Shown piece after piece: positions 34,491 through 43,695 of a stretch of 64,000 nt of DNA (within the stretch, counting starts at the first letter, position 1; the number at the start of each line of letters is the position of its first letter). The notes under the pieces were generated by a model, which worked only from the letters and a program-made list of their open reading frames with translations, had not been told where the DNA came from and made no database searches. The stretch is from contig CAVPVW010000005.1 in the NCBI GenBank assembly GCA_963709295.1, positions 62,001-126,000 on the forward strand. The letters are read 5' to 3'. This DNA is from JBGPQJ01 sp963709295. Lineage in GTDB: Bacteria > Chloroflexota > Anaerolineae > Anaerolineales > Villigracilaceae. A program made the translations under genes and the position numbers.

Positions 34491-35417
34491 ATGACTAAGG
34501 CCGTCCCTCATGCGGTATCACTAACTATTGTGGTGCCGATTTACAATGAAGCTGATTCACTTCAGACCTTCCTCCCTGATCTCCTGGAGGCAAGGAAAAA
34601 GCACGGCTGGTCGGTTGTTTTTGTGAATGATGGCTCCACCGATGAAACAGCTCAACATTTAGCCGCCTGCATAGAACAGGATTTTGCGCAAGTCATAACT
34701 CACAAGCTCAATCGAGGATATGGAGGAGCTTTAAAAACAGGAATATTGGCTGCTAAGACATCGCACCTGGTAACCATTGATAGTGATGGTCAACATTCAG
34801 TCTCTGACATAGAACCACTCTTCAGGTTTGCAGTTGAACACGATGCAGATATGGTGGTGGGGGATCGTAGCAGGGCAAAGGGCAAAACATCCTTTCGAGA
34901 CTTAGGCAAATGGCTGATTAAAGGTTTTACAAAACTATTAATGCCTTTGCCGATTAATGATCTAAACTCTGGTTTTAAACTTTATCGAACAAACATGGCT
35001 CAGAAATTTATTGCCTTGTGCCCTAACTCGATGGCTTTCAGTGATGTGATAACCCTTGCCTTTATTAACCAACGCTGCTTGGTGCTTGAGTATCCAATTT
35101 CAATCCAGGAACGGAAATCAGGAAGAAGTACAATTGGTGTTCAAACAGCATTTGACACTGTGATGGAGATAATCAACCTGGTTCTCCTTTTTAATCCATT
35201 GAGAATATTTCTCCCCCTTTCGATGATTTGCATTGTGGTAGGTCTTGGATGGGGAATTCCTTTCATGTTGTTGGGACGTGGTGTTAGTGTAGGTGCCATG
35301 CTGGCGATTGTGACAGGTTTGCTATTCTTGATATTGGGATTGATCGCCAGCCAATTATCCGCTATGAGAATTGGGCTGATTGAGAATACCCCGCCGCGGG
35401 ATAATTCCAATGAATAA
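34491..35417 (+). CDS. Family 2 glycosyltransferase (dolichyl/polyprenyl-phosphate sugar synthase type)
   Basis: 308 residues. The GT-A domain starts LTIVVPIYNEADSLQTFLP and has VFVNDGSTDETAQHL, HKLNRGYGGALKTGILAAK, the metal-binding DSDGQHS, and VVGDRSRAKGKTSFRDLGKW. The acceptor loop ends in QERKSGRSTIG, as in polyprenyl-phosphate mannosyl/glucosyl transferases, and two C-terminal membrane helices follow. A TATAAT at 34451-34456 may be its -10. The base composition turns clearly AT-rich from here. It overlaps the next membrane gene by 8 nt, which probably uses the lipid-linked sugar. Confidence 0.85.
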   Translation: MTKAVPHAVSLTIVVPIYNEADSLQTFLPDLLEARKKHGWSVVFVNDGSTDETAQHLAACIEQDFAQVITHKLNRGYGGALKTGILAAKTSHLVTIDSDGQHSVSDIEPLFRFAVEHDADMVVGDRSRAKGKTSFRDLGKWLIKGFTKLLMPLPINDLNSGFKLYRTNMAQKFIALCPNSMAFSDVITLAFINQRCLVLEYPISIQERKSGRSTIGVQTAFDTVMEIINLVLLFNPLRIFLPLSMICIVVGLGWGIPFMLLGRGVSVGAMLAIVTGLLFLILGLIASQLSAMRIGLIENTPPRDNSNE

Positions 35418-37137
35418 TCTAAATGAAGGAAATCAGAAAAATTATTTATATTTTGAAATTTTCGTGGTCGTTCTTGGGTCCATTGCTTTATTTCTGGTTT
35501 TCGCCAATTTTGCACTTGGAGGCCCCAATTCTACGGATGTCACTTGGTATATGAATGTTGGCCTCAATGGAATTAAAGATACTTTTATTATTAACCGTTA
35601 TTTCCATGTGTTTCTGGAAGCCTTGTTCTTGAAATTATCACCCACTCCATTAATTGGACTTCAATATTACTGGGCTTTTTTAATCGCTGGATCAAGCTTG
35701 GTTGTTTATTTAGCCTCGCGTCTTCTTACTTCTCGAACTAATCTGCTGCATGGATTATTGGCAGTCGCATTATTTATTTCAGTGGGGGCTATAACAGATA
35801 CGGCTGGTCTGCCGTTGGTGGATATCACGGCCATGTTCATGGTGCTCTTAATTGTTGTGCTATATGTAATCTCAGCAAGGAAGGAGCATGTTTCTAAGGT
35901 TCTAATAATTGTCATTGGGCTTCTATTTTTGTTTTCACTAAAAACCAAAGAAACAACCTTGCCTGTTGCAATCTTGTTTCTAGGTTTTGGCTATGTTGAG
36001 GATAAACGCTTTGATTTGAAAGTTTTGTTTAAGAGACTTGGATTGGTATTAATTGGTGTTGTTTTTGGTATAGGATTATTTATTTTGTTGAATATGATTT
36101 TCTTGGGAGATTCGCTTTTTGGATTCCGCCTTGTTGAAATTCAAAAATTTCTTGAGACCTACGTTAGCGGTTCTCAAAGTAGTGAAAAGTATTCAGGATA
36201 TGCAAATTGGTTTACAGCCTTTTTTCTTAATGATATGTGGATCATTTTTCTTGCCTATTTGATTAGTGGAACAAAAGCCGCATTTAACCCATTTATAAAA
36301 AAAGGAAATTTGCTTGTTTGGCTTATCCCAATAGCGATAATCTTATTCGCGACCTTTTCTGTAGGTAATCAATGGGGATTCCAATCAAGATTTATTTATC
36401 CTGCGATTCCGATAATCTGCCTGCTGGGACCACAATTCTTAAATTTAGATCTAAGAAATATCCATGAGAATCATAAACGTTTCATCGCCATTAGTATTTT
36501 CATCATAGGATTATTGGCTTATTTCGTTTTACGTATATCAATTCGTTATATTTTTGATTTTGCTGGGTGGGATATTACCATATTCATGGCAGCAGTTATT
36601 ACTCCTTTGTTAGTATCGGCAATACTGGCGTTGGTTTTTCTGTGGAAAAGAATACCTTTATATGCATCATATTTGATTGCCGTATTAATAATTGCAATTG
36701 TTTCAGTTCCGATAACTCATAACTTAAAACAAATATTTATTAATCAACCGAATAAGATCGCCTCAGAGAGGTTTTTTTACCCCTTTGCGTCGTATGAAAA
36801 CCTAATAGAATATACTCCTATCATGAAGTTTTATATTTCACCTGATGTGTGGCGAGAAATGGAAACCAGTAATTTCCTTAAAGATAGAATAGAAGTTTCC
36901 TCGCTTTTTAATGTGTTCTTTGATGCAGGCTCAACAAAACATAATTTTATTGTTCCTGAAGAGTCGTCAGATATCCCCGGTGACCTGATTAATTCTGATT
37001 TCACTCACGTTTTACTCAGCGCCAGCGATTGGCAGGCAATTTCAGCCCTGCCTGAAATTAGCGGCCAGCTAGAGAATAAGTACTTTATTTATTCAGATGA
37101 TAAAAATGTACTGGTATTTTTGAAGCCAAAACCGTAG
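35410..37137 (+). CDS. Polytopic membrane protein, possible GT-C type glycosyltransferase
   Basis: 575 residues, with roughly 11-12 membrane helices and a soluble C-terminal part of about 120 residues. An acidic residue in the first external loop (GGPNSTDVTWYMNVGLNGI) and an aromatic/charged periplasmic segment fit GT-C enzymes such as PMT/ArnT, which use polyprenyl-phosphate sugars. Pairing with the GT2 gene, 8-nt overlap, supports this, but no diagnostic motif is present. The gene is strikingly AT-rich (18 G+C in the 60 bases 36001-36060) against its GC-rich neighbours, a sign of acquisition by transfer. Confidence 0.65.
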   Translation: MNNLNEGNQKNYLYFEIFVVVLGSIALFLVFANFALGGPNSTDVTWYMNVGLNGIKDTFIINRYFHVFLEALFLKLSPTPLIGLQYYWAFLIAGSSLVVYLASRLLTSRTNLLHGLLAVALFISVGAITDTAGLPLVDITAMFMVLLIVVLYVISARKEHVSKVLIIVIGLLFLFSLKTKETTLPVAILFLGFGYVEDKRFDLKVLFKRLGLVLIGVVFGIGLFILLNMIFLGDSLFGFRLVEIQKFLETYVSGSQSSEKYSGYANWFTAFFLNDMWIIFLAYLISGTKAAFNPFIKKGNLLVWLIPIAIILFATFSVGNQWGFQSRFIYPAIPIICLLGPQFLNLDLRNIHENHKRFIAISIFIIGLLAYFVLRISIRYIFDFAGWDITIFMAAVITPLLVSAILALVFLWKRIPLYASYLIAVLIIAIVSVPITHNLKQIFINQPNKIASERFFYPFASYENLIEYTPIMKFYISPDVWREMETSNFLKDRIEVSSLFNVFFDAGSTKHNFIVPEESSDIPGDLINSDFTHVLLSASDWQAISALPEISGQLENKYFIYSDDKNVLVFLKPKP

Positions 37138-37186
37138 AAGCAGCGAAATCGTAAATTCAAGTGTTGCTCGATGTGTTGTAAAAGCC

Positions 37187-37547
37187 ATGCCTTCCTACAA
37201 TAAGCTCGCTATTGCCAGCTTTTCCATATCCCTATTTACTCTTTGCACGTTGCCACTTCCTCTGATTCCCAGCAGCTTGCTGGGGATACTTGGGTTTGTG
37301 TTGGGTGGAATCGCCCTGTGGAGAATCCACCGATATGGGGGGACAAATCGAGACCAGACTCTTTGCCATCGGGGGAGTTGTCTTGGGTACCGTCCCAATC
37401 GTTTCATTCTGTATCACGACTATTCTGTTGGTTCGTGAAATTCCTCGATGGGTTGCCATATTGTCTAGTGAAGTATCCGAAATATGGCATTCCTTGTCTG
37501 ATGCGATCCCTCGGTGGGTGGCTCTCTTGTCAAACCTGTTTCGATAA
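37187..37547 (+). CDS. Small DUF4190-like membrane protein, with one frameshift
   Basis: The first frame gives MPSYNKLAIASFSISLFTLC ... GILGFVLGGIALWRIHRYGG and then loses sense. The next frame continues QIETRLFAIGGVVLGTVPIV and SFCITTILLV to the TAA at 37545-37547. Removing one G from the six-G run at 37337-37342 restores about 119 residues with two membrane hairpins, typical of DUF4190-type proteins. The C-terminus holds an internal repeat, PRWVAILS and PRWVALLS about 22 residues apart, also visible in the DNA. The 3' end overlaps the -35 region of selC. Confidence 0.6.
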
Positions 37548-37555
37548 GGTATCCT
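37527..37555 (+). promoter_or_regulatory. Promoter of tRNA-Sec
   Basis: TTGTCA (37527-37532), a 17-bp spacer and TATCCT (37550-37555). The mature tRNA begins at 37562, 6 nt after the -10, so transcription probably starts at the mature 5' end. The -35 lies inside the preceding gene. Confidence 0.6.
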
Positions 37556-37561
37556 TACCCC

Positions 37562-37655
37562 GGGAGTGATTGAGTCCCGGTGGGCTCCCTGGTCTTCAAC
37601 ACCAGTGTTGGGTCGCGTTGCGGTCCTGGGTGGGTTCGACCCCCATTCACTCCCG
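37562..37655 (+). tRNA. selC: tRNA-Sec (selenocysteine, anticodon TCA)
   Basis: Long tRNA with the bacterial 8/5 arrangement. The 8-bp acceptor is GGGAGTGA/TCACTCCC with discriminator G. The 6-bp D stem GAGTCC/GGGCTC closes the small loop CGGT. The anticodon stem CTGGT/ACCAG carries loop CTTCAAC (anticodon TCA). A long variable arm (GGGTCGC/GCGGTCC) follows, then the T arm GTGGG-TTCGACC-CCCAT. The layout parallels E. coli selC. GCC follows the acceptor, then TTTTT. selA, selB and selD are not in the window. Confidence 0.93.
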
Positions 37656-37682
37656 CCTTTTTCTTAATATTAGAGGTGTTGC

Positions 37683-38882
37683 TTGTCCCTTCCTGAACCT
37701 GAAGTTTTGAATCAACTGGTTTCCCGCGCCTTCCGCATCGATGACGTCACGATGGGGGATCCTCTCAAGGAAAAATACCTGTTCCGTTACCGTGGGCAAC
37801 TCCTGCAAGAGGATTCCGCGGAGGCTTTTGATTATCTCCTTTCTGGTTTGAAACCCTATGGAATCACACCTCTATTCAGGTTGGAAGATGGACGACAGGT
37901 GGTTTACCTGGTCACCAGCCTGAATGCTTCACCTCCGGCGAAAACCTGGGTGAATGCAGTGCTTCTGATCCTGACTGTCTTAAGCGTCTGGCTGGCCGGT
38001 GCCGTATATGCTTTTTCTTACAATCATCCAAATGCCGAGATCAATTCCCTGGTGGAACTCTATCGGGTCACATTGTTAAATTTCTGGGATGGACTTCCTT
38101 TTGCTCTGAGCCTGATGGCGATCCTTTTAGCGCACGAATTTGGACACTACTTGATGGGACGCAAGCATAACGAAAACGTGACCCTGCCGTTCTTCATCCC
38201 GCTCCCCATCCCAGGAGGGATTGGCACGATGGGCGCGGTCATCCAGATGAAATCGCCTGTAAAGAACCGGCGCTTGCTGTTGGATATTGGAATTGCCGGC
38301 CCCATCGCCGGATTGGTGGTGGCCATCCCGGTACTGCTGCTGGGTCTCTCGCTTTCGAAACTCGGACCGGTGCAACCATTCAGCCAGTTGGAAGGCAATT
38401 CCATCCTGTACCTCCTGCTGAAATATTCTGTCTTTGGAAAACTGCTCCCGGCGCCTGTGGACTATAACGGAATCGCGCCTCTTGTTTACTGGGTGAAATA
38501 TGTCATCACTGGAACGCCTGCTCCGATCGGAGGATTGGATGTCCAGCTCAACCCGATCGCCTGGGCGGGGTGGGTGGGGCTGCTCGTCACCTCTCTCAAT
38601 TTAATCCCTGCCGGGCAGCTGGATGGCGGCCATGTCATGTTTGCGCTCTTCGGAAAACGAGTCCGCAGGCTGCTGATCCCCATCATGGTCACTCTGGCGG
38701 TATTGGGTTTTTTCTGGTCCGGTTGGTGGTTATGGGTTTTCCTTTTGTATATATTTGGACGAGTCTCCGATGAACCTCTCGACCAGATCACCCAGCTCGA
38801 CAAACGGCGAAAGGTGATCGCGGTTCTTGTTGTTTTACTTTTCATTCTGGTATTCATACCCATTCCTCTTGTGGTGATTTAA
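37683..38882 (+). CDS. Site-2 protease-like M50 membrane metallopeptidase
   Basis: 399 residues from a TTG at 37683, 7 nt behind GAGGTG. About 85 N-terminal soluble residues precede a polytopic core. Zinc motif HEFGH lies in LLAHEFGHYLMGRKHN, and the third ligand is in the late motif SLNLIPAGQLDGGHVMFALF (NxxPxxxxDGG). PIPGGIGTMGAVIQMKSPV and DIGIAGPIAGLVVAIPV are typical of the plant EGY-like/cyanobacterial group. These enzymes cleave substrates within membranes. No anti-sigma substrate is evident beside it. Confidence 0.88.
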   Translation: MSLPEPEVLNQLVSRAFRIDDVTMGDPLKEKYLFRYRGQLLQEDSAEAFDYLLSGLKPYGITPLFRLEDGRQVVYLVTSLNASPPAKTWVNAVLLILTVLSVWLAGAVYAFSYNHPNAEINSLVELYRVTLLNFWDGLPFALSLMAILLAHEFGHYLMGRKHNENVTLPFFIPLPIPGGIGTMGAVIQMKSPVKNRRLLLDIGIAGPIAGLVVAIPVLLLGLSLSKLGPVQPFSQLEGNSILYLLLKYSVFGKLLPAPVDYNGIAPLVYWVKYVITGTPAPIGGLDVQLNPIAWAGWVGLLVTSLNLIPAGQLDGGHVMFALFGKRVRRLLIPIMVTLAVLGFFWSGWWLWVFLLYIFGRVSDEPLDQITQLDKRRKVIAVLVVLLFILVFIPIPLVVI

Positions 38883-38888
38883 TCAGCC

Positions 38889-40298
38889 ATGCGTTCACGC
38901 ACACTCCATTTCATTTTGCTGATCATTATTCTGGCGACTTCAGGTTGCGAACGCATCTCCATTCCATCCATGCCGGCAGCCGTGCCAACGCGCACGCTTG
39001 AAACCGAGTCGACTTCAGCGTCAACATCTACACCGAAATTCACTCCCACGCCACCGGATGTGATCGGTGTCGACGCTTCCGACCTGGCAGGTTTGGAGAT
39101 CGAGGTCTGGCATGCTTGGGGGAGTCCCCAGAAGGAACTCCTCGAGGCTCAAATTGCCGATTTCAACCGGCGAAACCTCTGGAACATCACGGTCAACTCG
39201 CGTCCGTTTGCAGACTGGATTTCATTGTACGAAGCGGTCAATCAAGCCGCAGAATCCGATGAATTGCCTGAACTGGTCGTGGCGTTGCCCGAATACGCGC
39301 TTGCCTGGGATGACCGGGGAATTGTTGTTGATCTGATGGATTACTCCGACCACCCCAAGTGGGGACTGACCGCCGAGGAGATTGCAGACATCCCCGAAGT
39401 TTTCTGGGAGCAGGATCAGGTCGGAGAGAAAAGGCTGGGTATCCCCGCCGAGCGTTCCACCCGCTTGTTGTTCTACAACGCAAGATGGGGGCGTGAGCTT
39501 GGTTTCGAGTCCAGCCCGGAAAATGAACTCGAGTTCCAGGCGCAGGCGTGCGCGGCAAACATGCAATTCCGAAGCGATTCAGCCCTTAGCAATGATGGTT
39601 ACGGCGGATGGATCGTGGATTCGGATCCGCAATCCGCACTGAGCTGGTTGCACTCCTTTGGGGGAAGTGTGGTCGATGGGAATTCTTATAACTTTGTGAC
39701 AGATGAAAACACCGCGGCCATGGCGTTCTTGAAAAAATTATTTGATGACAGCTGCGCCTGGATTTACACGGGACTCGACCCCTATACCCCCCTCGTGGAA
39801 CGAACGGCATTGTTCGGTACCGGCGATCTCTCGGAACTGGCAGACCAGGAATATGCATTTACTTTAGCTGAAAATAGTGATGATTGGGAAGTGATCCCGT
39901 TCCCCGGTGGCGAGAGAAGAACCATCTTGGTTTATGGTCCTTCATACACCGTGATGGAAGACTCGCCTGAGAAACAACTGGCAGCCTGGTTGTTTGCACG
40001 TTCGATGCTCAATCCGCAAATCCAAACTCAATGGACCAAGGCCACCGGCATGCTTCCTCTCAGGAATTCATCGATGAACCTGCTGAAGAGCTATGCTGCT
40101 TCACACCCGCAGTGGGCTCAGGCAGTGGGGTTGTTGGATCTGGCAGAGCTTCATCCGAAGATGGAATCCTGGCGGACCGTCAAATACACACTGGGTGATG
40201 GACTCTATTCCATCTTTCGATTGAATACACCCGCGAGTGAGGTTCCCTCTGTGCTGGAGCAGATCCAGAAGACTGCAGAAGATTTGGATAAAAAATAA
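38889..40298 (+). CDS. Extracellular solute-binding lipoprotein (family 1, sugar type)
   Basis: 469 residues with signal peptide and lipobox ATSGC, then a Thr/Ser-rich linker (about 35-60). The binding-protein fold starts LEIEVWHAWGSPQKELLEAQ and includes ELVVALPEYALAWDDRGIVV, GIPAERSTRLLFYNARWGRE and SYTVMEDSPEKQLAAWLFAR. Such proteins deliver sugars or glycerol phosphate to ABC permeases. No permease or ATPase gene is nearby, so it is an orphan. It starts 6 nt after the protease gene stop. Confidence 0.85.
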   Translation: MRSRTLHFILLIIILATSGCERISIPSMPAAVPTRTLETESTSASTSTPKFTPTPPDVIGVDASDLAGLEIEVWHAWGSPQKELLEAQIADFNRRNLWNITVNSRPFADWISLYEAVNQAAESDELPELVVALPEYALAWDDRGIVVDLMDYSDHPKWGLTAEEIADIPEVFWEQDQVGEKRLGIPAERSTRLLFYNARWGRELGFESSPENELEFQAQACAANMQFRSDSALSNDGYGGWIVDSDPQSALSWLHSFGGSVVDGNSYNFVTDENTAAMAFLKKLFDDSCAWIYTGLDPYTPLVERTALFGTGDLSELADQEYAFTLAENSDDWEVIPFPGGERRTILVYGPSYTVMEDSPEKQLAAWLFARSMLNPQIQTQWTKATGMLPLRNSSMNLLKSYAASHPQWAQAVGLLDLAELHPKMESWRTVKYTLGDGLYSIFRLNTPASEVPSVLEQIQKTAEDLDKK

Positions 40299-40345
40299 TT
40301 GTGGCTGCGTAGTAAAATTGATTTATCACTTTTCCGGAGCTTGGT

Positions 40346-40576
40346 ATGCCCATTTACGAATATGTTTGCCTTGATTGTAAAGAGGATTTTGAGCTCATCC
40401 GCCCGATGAGCAAATCAGATGCGCCTTTGGCCTGCGAATCCTGCGGTGGAAAACGGGTAAAACGAAAATTAGCAGTGGTGGTGGCGATGAGCGGAGGCCA
40501 CGCTGTTTCCGGGACTTCCGGTGGTGGTTCGTGTGGTTCCTGCTCGGGCGGCAATTGCGCCGGGTGCTCGCACTAA
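40346..40576 (+). CDS. FmdB-family zinc-ribbon protein
   Basis: 76 residues. MPIYEYVCLDCKEDFELIRP is the FmdB start. Two CxxC pairs (CLDC, CESCGG) form the ribbon. The tail is rich in Gly, Ser and Cys (CGSCSGGNCAGC), a further possible metal site. CCGGAG precedes the ATG by about 7 nt. Function of the family is unclear; regulatory roles have been proposed. Confidence 0.85.
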   Translation: MPIYEYVCLDCKEDFELIRPMSKSDAPLACESCGGKRVKRKLAVVVAMSGGHAVSGTSGGGSCGSCSGGNCAGCSH

Positions 40577-40611
40577 CCCTTTCCAAATCCATTCAGTAAG
40601 AGGAGGAATTT

Positions 40612-41583
40612 ATGGACTACACCCAACTTGGACGTACTGGTCTCAAGGTTTCGAAATTGTGCCTCGGCACGATGAACTTTGGTCCACACACCACCCAGGC
40701 GGATTCCTTTGCCATCATGGACAAAGCCCTCGACCTGGGAATCAACTTCTTCGACACGGCAAATGTCTATGGCTGGAAGCTCGGAGAGGGGGTGACGGAA
40801 CAAATCATCGGTCGCTGGTTCGCGCAAGGCGGCGGGCGGCGTGAGAAGACCGTCATCGCCACCAAAGTGTTCGGGCGGATGGGCAACTGGTCGAACGAAT
40901 CGCGCCTCTCCGCGCTCCACATCCGCCAGGCTTGCGAAGCATCGCTCAAACGGCTGCAGACGGACCACATCGACTTATACCAATTCCATCATGTGGACCG
41001 CTTCACGCCCTGGGAGGAAATCTGGCAGGCGTGCGAAGTGCTTGTCCAGCAGGGGAAGGTGCTGTACGTCGGCTCATCCAATTTTGCAGGCTGGCATATC
41101 GCCAAGGCGCAGGAAGCCGCCAAGGCGCGTCATTTTGTCGGGTTGGTGAGCGAGCAGAGTCTGTATAACCTCGATGCGCGTATGGTTGAATTGGAAGTTA
41201 TCCCGGCCTGCAAGGACTATGGCCTGGGACTCATCCCATGGAGCCCCCTGGCGGGCGGCATGCTCGGAGGCGTGTTGGCAAAGATCGAGAAAGGTCGGCG
41301 CACATCGGAGGATATGAAAAAGGAAATCGCGAAAAAGCGCTCAAAGCTGGTCGCGTGGGAGAAATTCTGCAAGGAAAAGAAGGAACACCCTGCGGACGTC
41401 GCCTTAGCCTGGCTGTTGAACAACCCGGTTGTGACCGCGCCTATCATCGGTCCGCGCACAGTGGAGCAACTCGAAGGGAGTCTTCGTGCGTTGAAAATCA
41501 GGTTTTCCAAAGCCGAGCTGGCTAAGCTGGATGCAATCTTCCCCGGTCCCGGAGGAGAAGCGCCTGAGGCGTACGCGTGGTAA
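40612..41583 (+). CDS. Aldo/keto reductase
   Basis: 323 residues with AGGAGG before the ATG. Begins MDYTQLGRTGLKVSKLCLGT. Catalytic set: Asp and Tyr in NFFDTANVYGWKLGEGV, Lys in VIATKVFGRM, and His in LYQFHHVDRFTPWEE. NADPH-binding end: NNPVVTAPIIGPRTVEQLEG. The (beta/alpha)8 barrel is of the AKR type close to YajO/Tas-like enzymes. The substrate is not predictable. Confidence 0.93.
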   Translation: MDYTQLGRTGLKVSKLCLGTMNFGPHTTQADSFAIMDKALDLGINFFDTANVYGWKLGEGVTEQIIGRWFAQGGGRREKTVIATKVFGRMGNWSNESRLSALHIRQACEASLKRLQTDHIDLYQFHHVDRFTPWEEIWQACEVLVQQGKVLYVGSSNFAGWHIAKAQEAAKARHFVGLVSEQSLYNLDARMVELEVIPACKDYGLGLIPWSPLAGGMLGGVLAKIEKGRRTSEDMKKEIAKKRSKLVAWEKFCKEKKEHPADVALAWLLNNPVVTAPIIGPRTVEQLEGSLRALKIRFSKAELAKLDAIFPGPGGEAPEAYAW

Positions 41584-41624
41584 CAACCGATTAGTGCCGA
41601 TAAAAAAAAGTGTAGAATGGGAGG

Positions 41625-42395
41625 GTGGAATCGCCTTCCCATTCTTGTTTTCCCAGTTACTCATACCCTGCCTATTTGTTAACTGAATTGGCAGGCGATG
41701 TGTTGTTTGGTGGGCATCGTTCCTTCCGCGAAGACGCAACGGCTTGTATCTCAAGGCTCGTACCGCCCCTGCAGGTTTTCGGTAAAGAGAATATTCCGTC
41801 GAGTGGTCCATACCTGCTGACGTTTAACCATTACGCCCGCCCCGATTTCAATGCCTGGTGGATAGCCCTGGCGGTCGCTTCACAACTCCCTATGGACGCT
41901 CATTTTGTGATGACGGATGAGTTGACCTCTCCAGGCAAACGGTATTCTCCCGGAGGGATGCCATTCAGCCGCTGGTTACTAAAAGGGGTCGCCAGGGTAT
42001 ATGGATTCACCAGTATGCCGCCCATGCCGCCGCGTGAGAAAGACGTGGTCGCGCGTGCCCATTCTGTCCGCGAGGTTCTATCCTTTGCGGAACGGACCAA
42101 AAACCCCGTTATCTGTCTGGCGCCTGAAGGTGCGGACATGCCTGGAGGGCGGTTGACGTATCCACCACCCGGCGCAGGCCGCTTCATGTTGCAGCTGGCA
42201 GGCAAAGGGTTAAAGGTGATCCCGGTTGGTATCTGGGAGCAGGACGGCTGTTTGTGCGTGAGCTTCGGACCGGCTTATGAATTATCCATCCCGAGACTAA
42301 TGTCATCCGATGAAAAGGACCGGGCATCGGCGAAGGCGGTTATGGAAAATATCGCCAGGTTGTTGCCATCACATTTGCGGGGAGATTTCCAGTGA
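41625..42395 (+). CDS. PlsC-like 1-acyl-glycerol acyltransferase
   Basis: 256 residues from a GTG at 41625. The acyltransferase HX4D motif lies in YLLTFNHYARPDFNAWWIAL, and the second block VICLAPEGADMPGGRLTYPP matches the FPEG-type motif. The third block reads KVIPVGIWE. TAGAAT sits 6 nt before the GTG, with GGGAGG between, so initiation could be leaderless or SD-assisted. The stop overlaps the start of the MFS gene (GTGA), which suggests a joint role, perhaps in lipid handling. Confidence 0.8.
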   Translation: MESPSHSCFPSYSYPAYLLTELAGDVLFGGHRSFREDATACISRLVPPLQVFGKENIPSSGPYLLTFNHYARPDFNAWWIALAVASQLPMDAHFVMTDELTSPGKRYSPGGMPFSRWLLKGVARVYGFTSMPPMPPREKDVVARAHSVREVLSFAERTKNPVICLAPEGADMPGGRLTYPPPGAGRFMLQLAGKGLKVIPVGIWEQDGCLCVSFGPAYELSIPRLMSSDEKDRASAKAVMENIARLLPSHLRGDFQ

Positions 42396-43657
42396 AGAAA
42401 ATCCACACCACCGGGCGGATGATTATCCTGAACACCTACTGGCTCGGGTTGTCTTTCAAGTGGAATGCTTTGCATCCCATCATCCTGCCGGCTGTGATGC
42501 TCAATTACGTCCCGGAAACGCTCAAAAACACTTACCTTGGCATGTTGACATTTGCCGGGTTGATTTTGGCGGCTGTTTTTCAACCAGTGGCAGGGGCGCT
42601 TAGCGATGACTGGCATTCACGCTGGGGACGCCGGCGTCCGCTGATGGTTCTGTCCGCATTATTCGATCTGGTATTTTTAGCGATTATCGGTTGGGCAGGT
42701 GGACTTCTCTGGTTGTTCATCGGATACATTGGATTGCAGTTCAGTTCCAACTTGGGGCAGGGGCCGGCACAGGGATTGATGCCTGACAGAGTCGCTCCAG
42801 AAAAATTAGGCGTGGCAAGTGGAATTAAAACTTTCATGGACATGGCCGCCCTCATTATCGCATCCCTCGCCGCCGGACGATTGCTTGACCCTGAAGGTAA
42901 GGACCCCACTCTCATCATTCTGGCGCTGATGGGAGTCATGGTTGCGTCCACCGTAATCACGGTTTTAGGCACTCCGGAGGAACCGACAAATTCACCAGCA
43001 GAGACACGAAAAGGTGAATCCTGGTGGCGATTTTTGCGCAGGCAAATGCATGTGGACTTTAGAGAAAATACCGCTTACTGGTGGTTGATCGGGCAGCGGT
43101 TGGTTTTCATGCTGGGTATATTCGCGGTGCAAGCCTTTGCCCAATATTATCTGCAGGACGTATTGAAGGTGGAAAATCCGGTCAAGACGACCGGTGACTT
43201 GCTGGCAGCGCTTACGGTGGCGTTGATCATTCTCGCGGTTGCAGGCGGCTGGCTGGCAGACCGGTTCGGGGAGAAACGCATCCTGGCGATAGCCAGTGTA
43301 TTAACTGCTATTGGGATGATCCTGCTGCGGCTGGCACCAAACCCCGGATCACTCATCGTTTACGGCAGCGTCGTTGGAGCGGGAATCGGGCTCTTTCTCA
43401 CCGCGAGCTGGGCATTGTCCAACAGGCTGGCTCCGTCCGACCAGGCGGGAAAATTCCTCGGGTTGACCAATCTCGCCACAGCTGGAGCTGGGGCTCTTTC
43501 CCGGCTGGAAGGCCCGCTGATCGACATGACCAATAATGCCATTCCCGGATTGTGGATGGGATATACAGGTATGTTTGTTTTTGGTTCGATCTGCGCAATC
43601 ATCAGTCTGGTTATGCTCTCCAAAATCGACCTAAATAAAGTTGATACAAAAGTGTAA
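42392..43657 (+). CDS. MFS transporter (GPH/SUT-like)
   Basis: 421 residues, GTG start overlapping the acyltransferase stop by 4 nt. Twelve membrane segments. The loop 2-3 motif appears as GALSDDWHSRWGRRRPLMVL, the form found in sugar-cation symporters and SUC-type carriers, with a degenerate counterpart GGWLADRFGEKRILAIAS in the second half. FSSNLGQGPAQGLMPDRVAP is also SUT/GPH-like. The substrate is unknown. Confidence 0.85.
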   Translation: MKKIHTTGRMIILNTYWLGLSFKWNALHPIILPAVMLNYVPETLKNTYLGMLTFAGLILAAVFQPVAGALSDDWHSRWGRRRPLMVLSALFDLVFLAIIGWAGGLLWLFIGYIGLQFSSNLGQGPAQGLMPDRVAPEKLGVASGIKTFMDMAALIIASLAAGRLLDPEGKDPTLIILALMGVMVASTVITVLGTPEEPTNSPAETRKGESWWRFLRRQMHVDFRENTAYWWLIGQRLVFMLGIFAVQAFAQYYLQDVLKVENPVKTTGDLLAALTVALIILAVAGGWLADRFGEKRILAIASVLTAIGMILLRLAPNPGSLIVYGSVVGAGIGLFLTASWALSNRLAPSDQAGKFLGLTNLATAGAGALSRLEGPLIDMTNNAIPGLWMGYTGMFVFGSICAIISLVMLSKIDLNKVDTKV

Positions 43658-43695
43658 AATGACCAGGACCTTATCTAATAAATTGGAAACGAACA

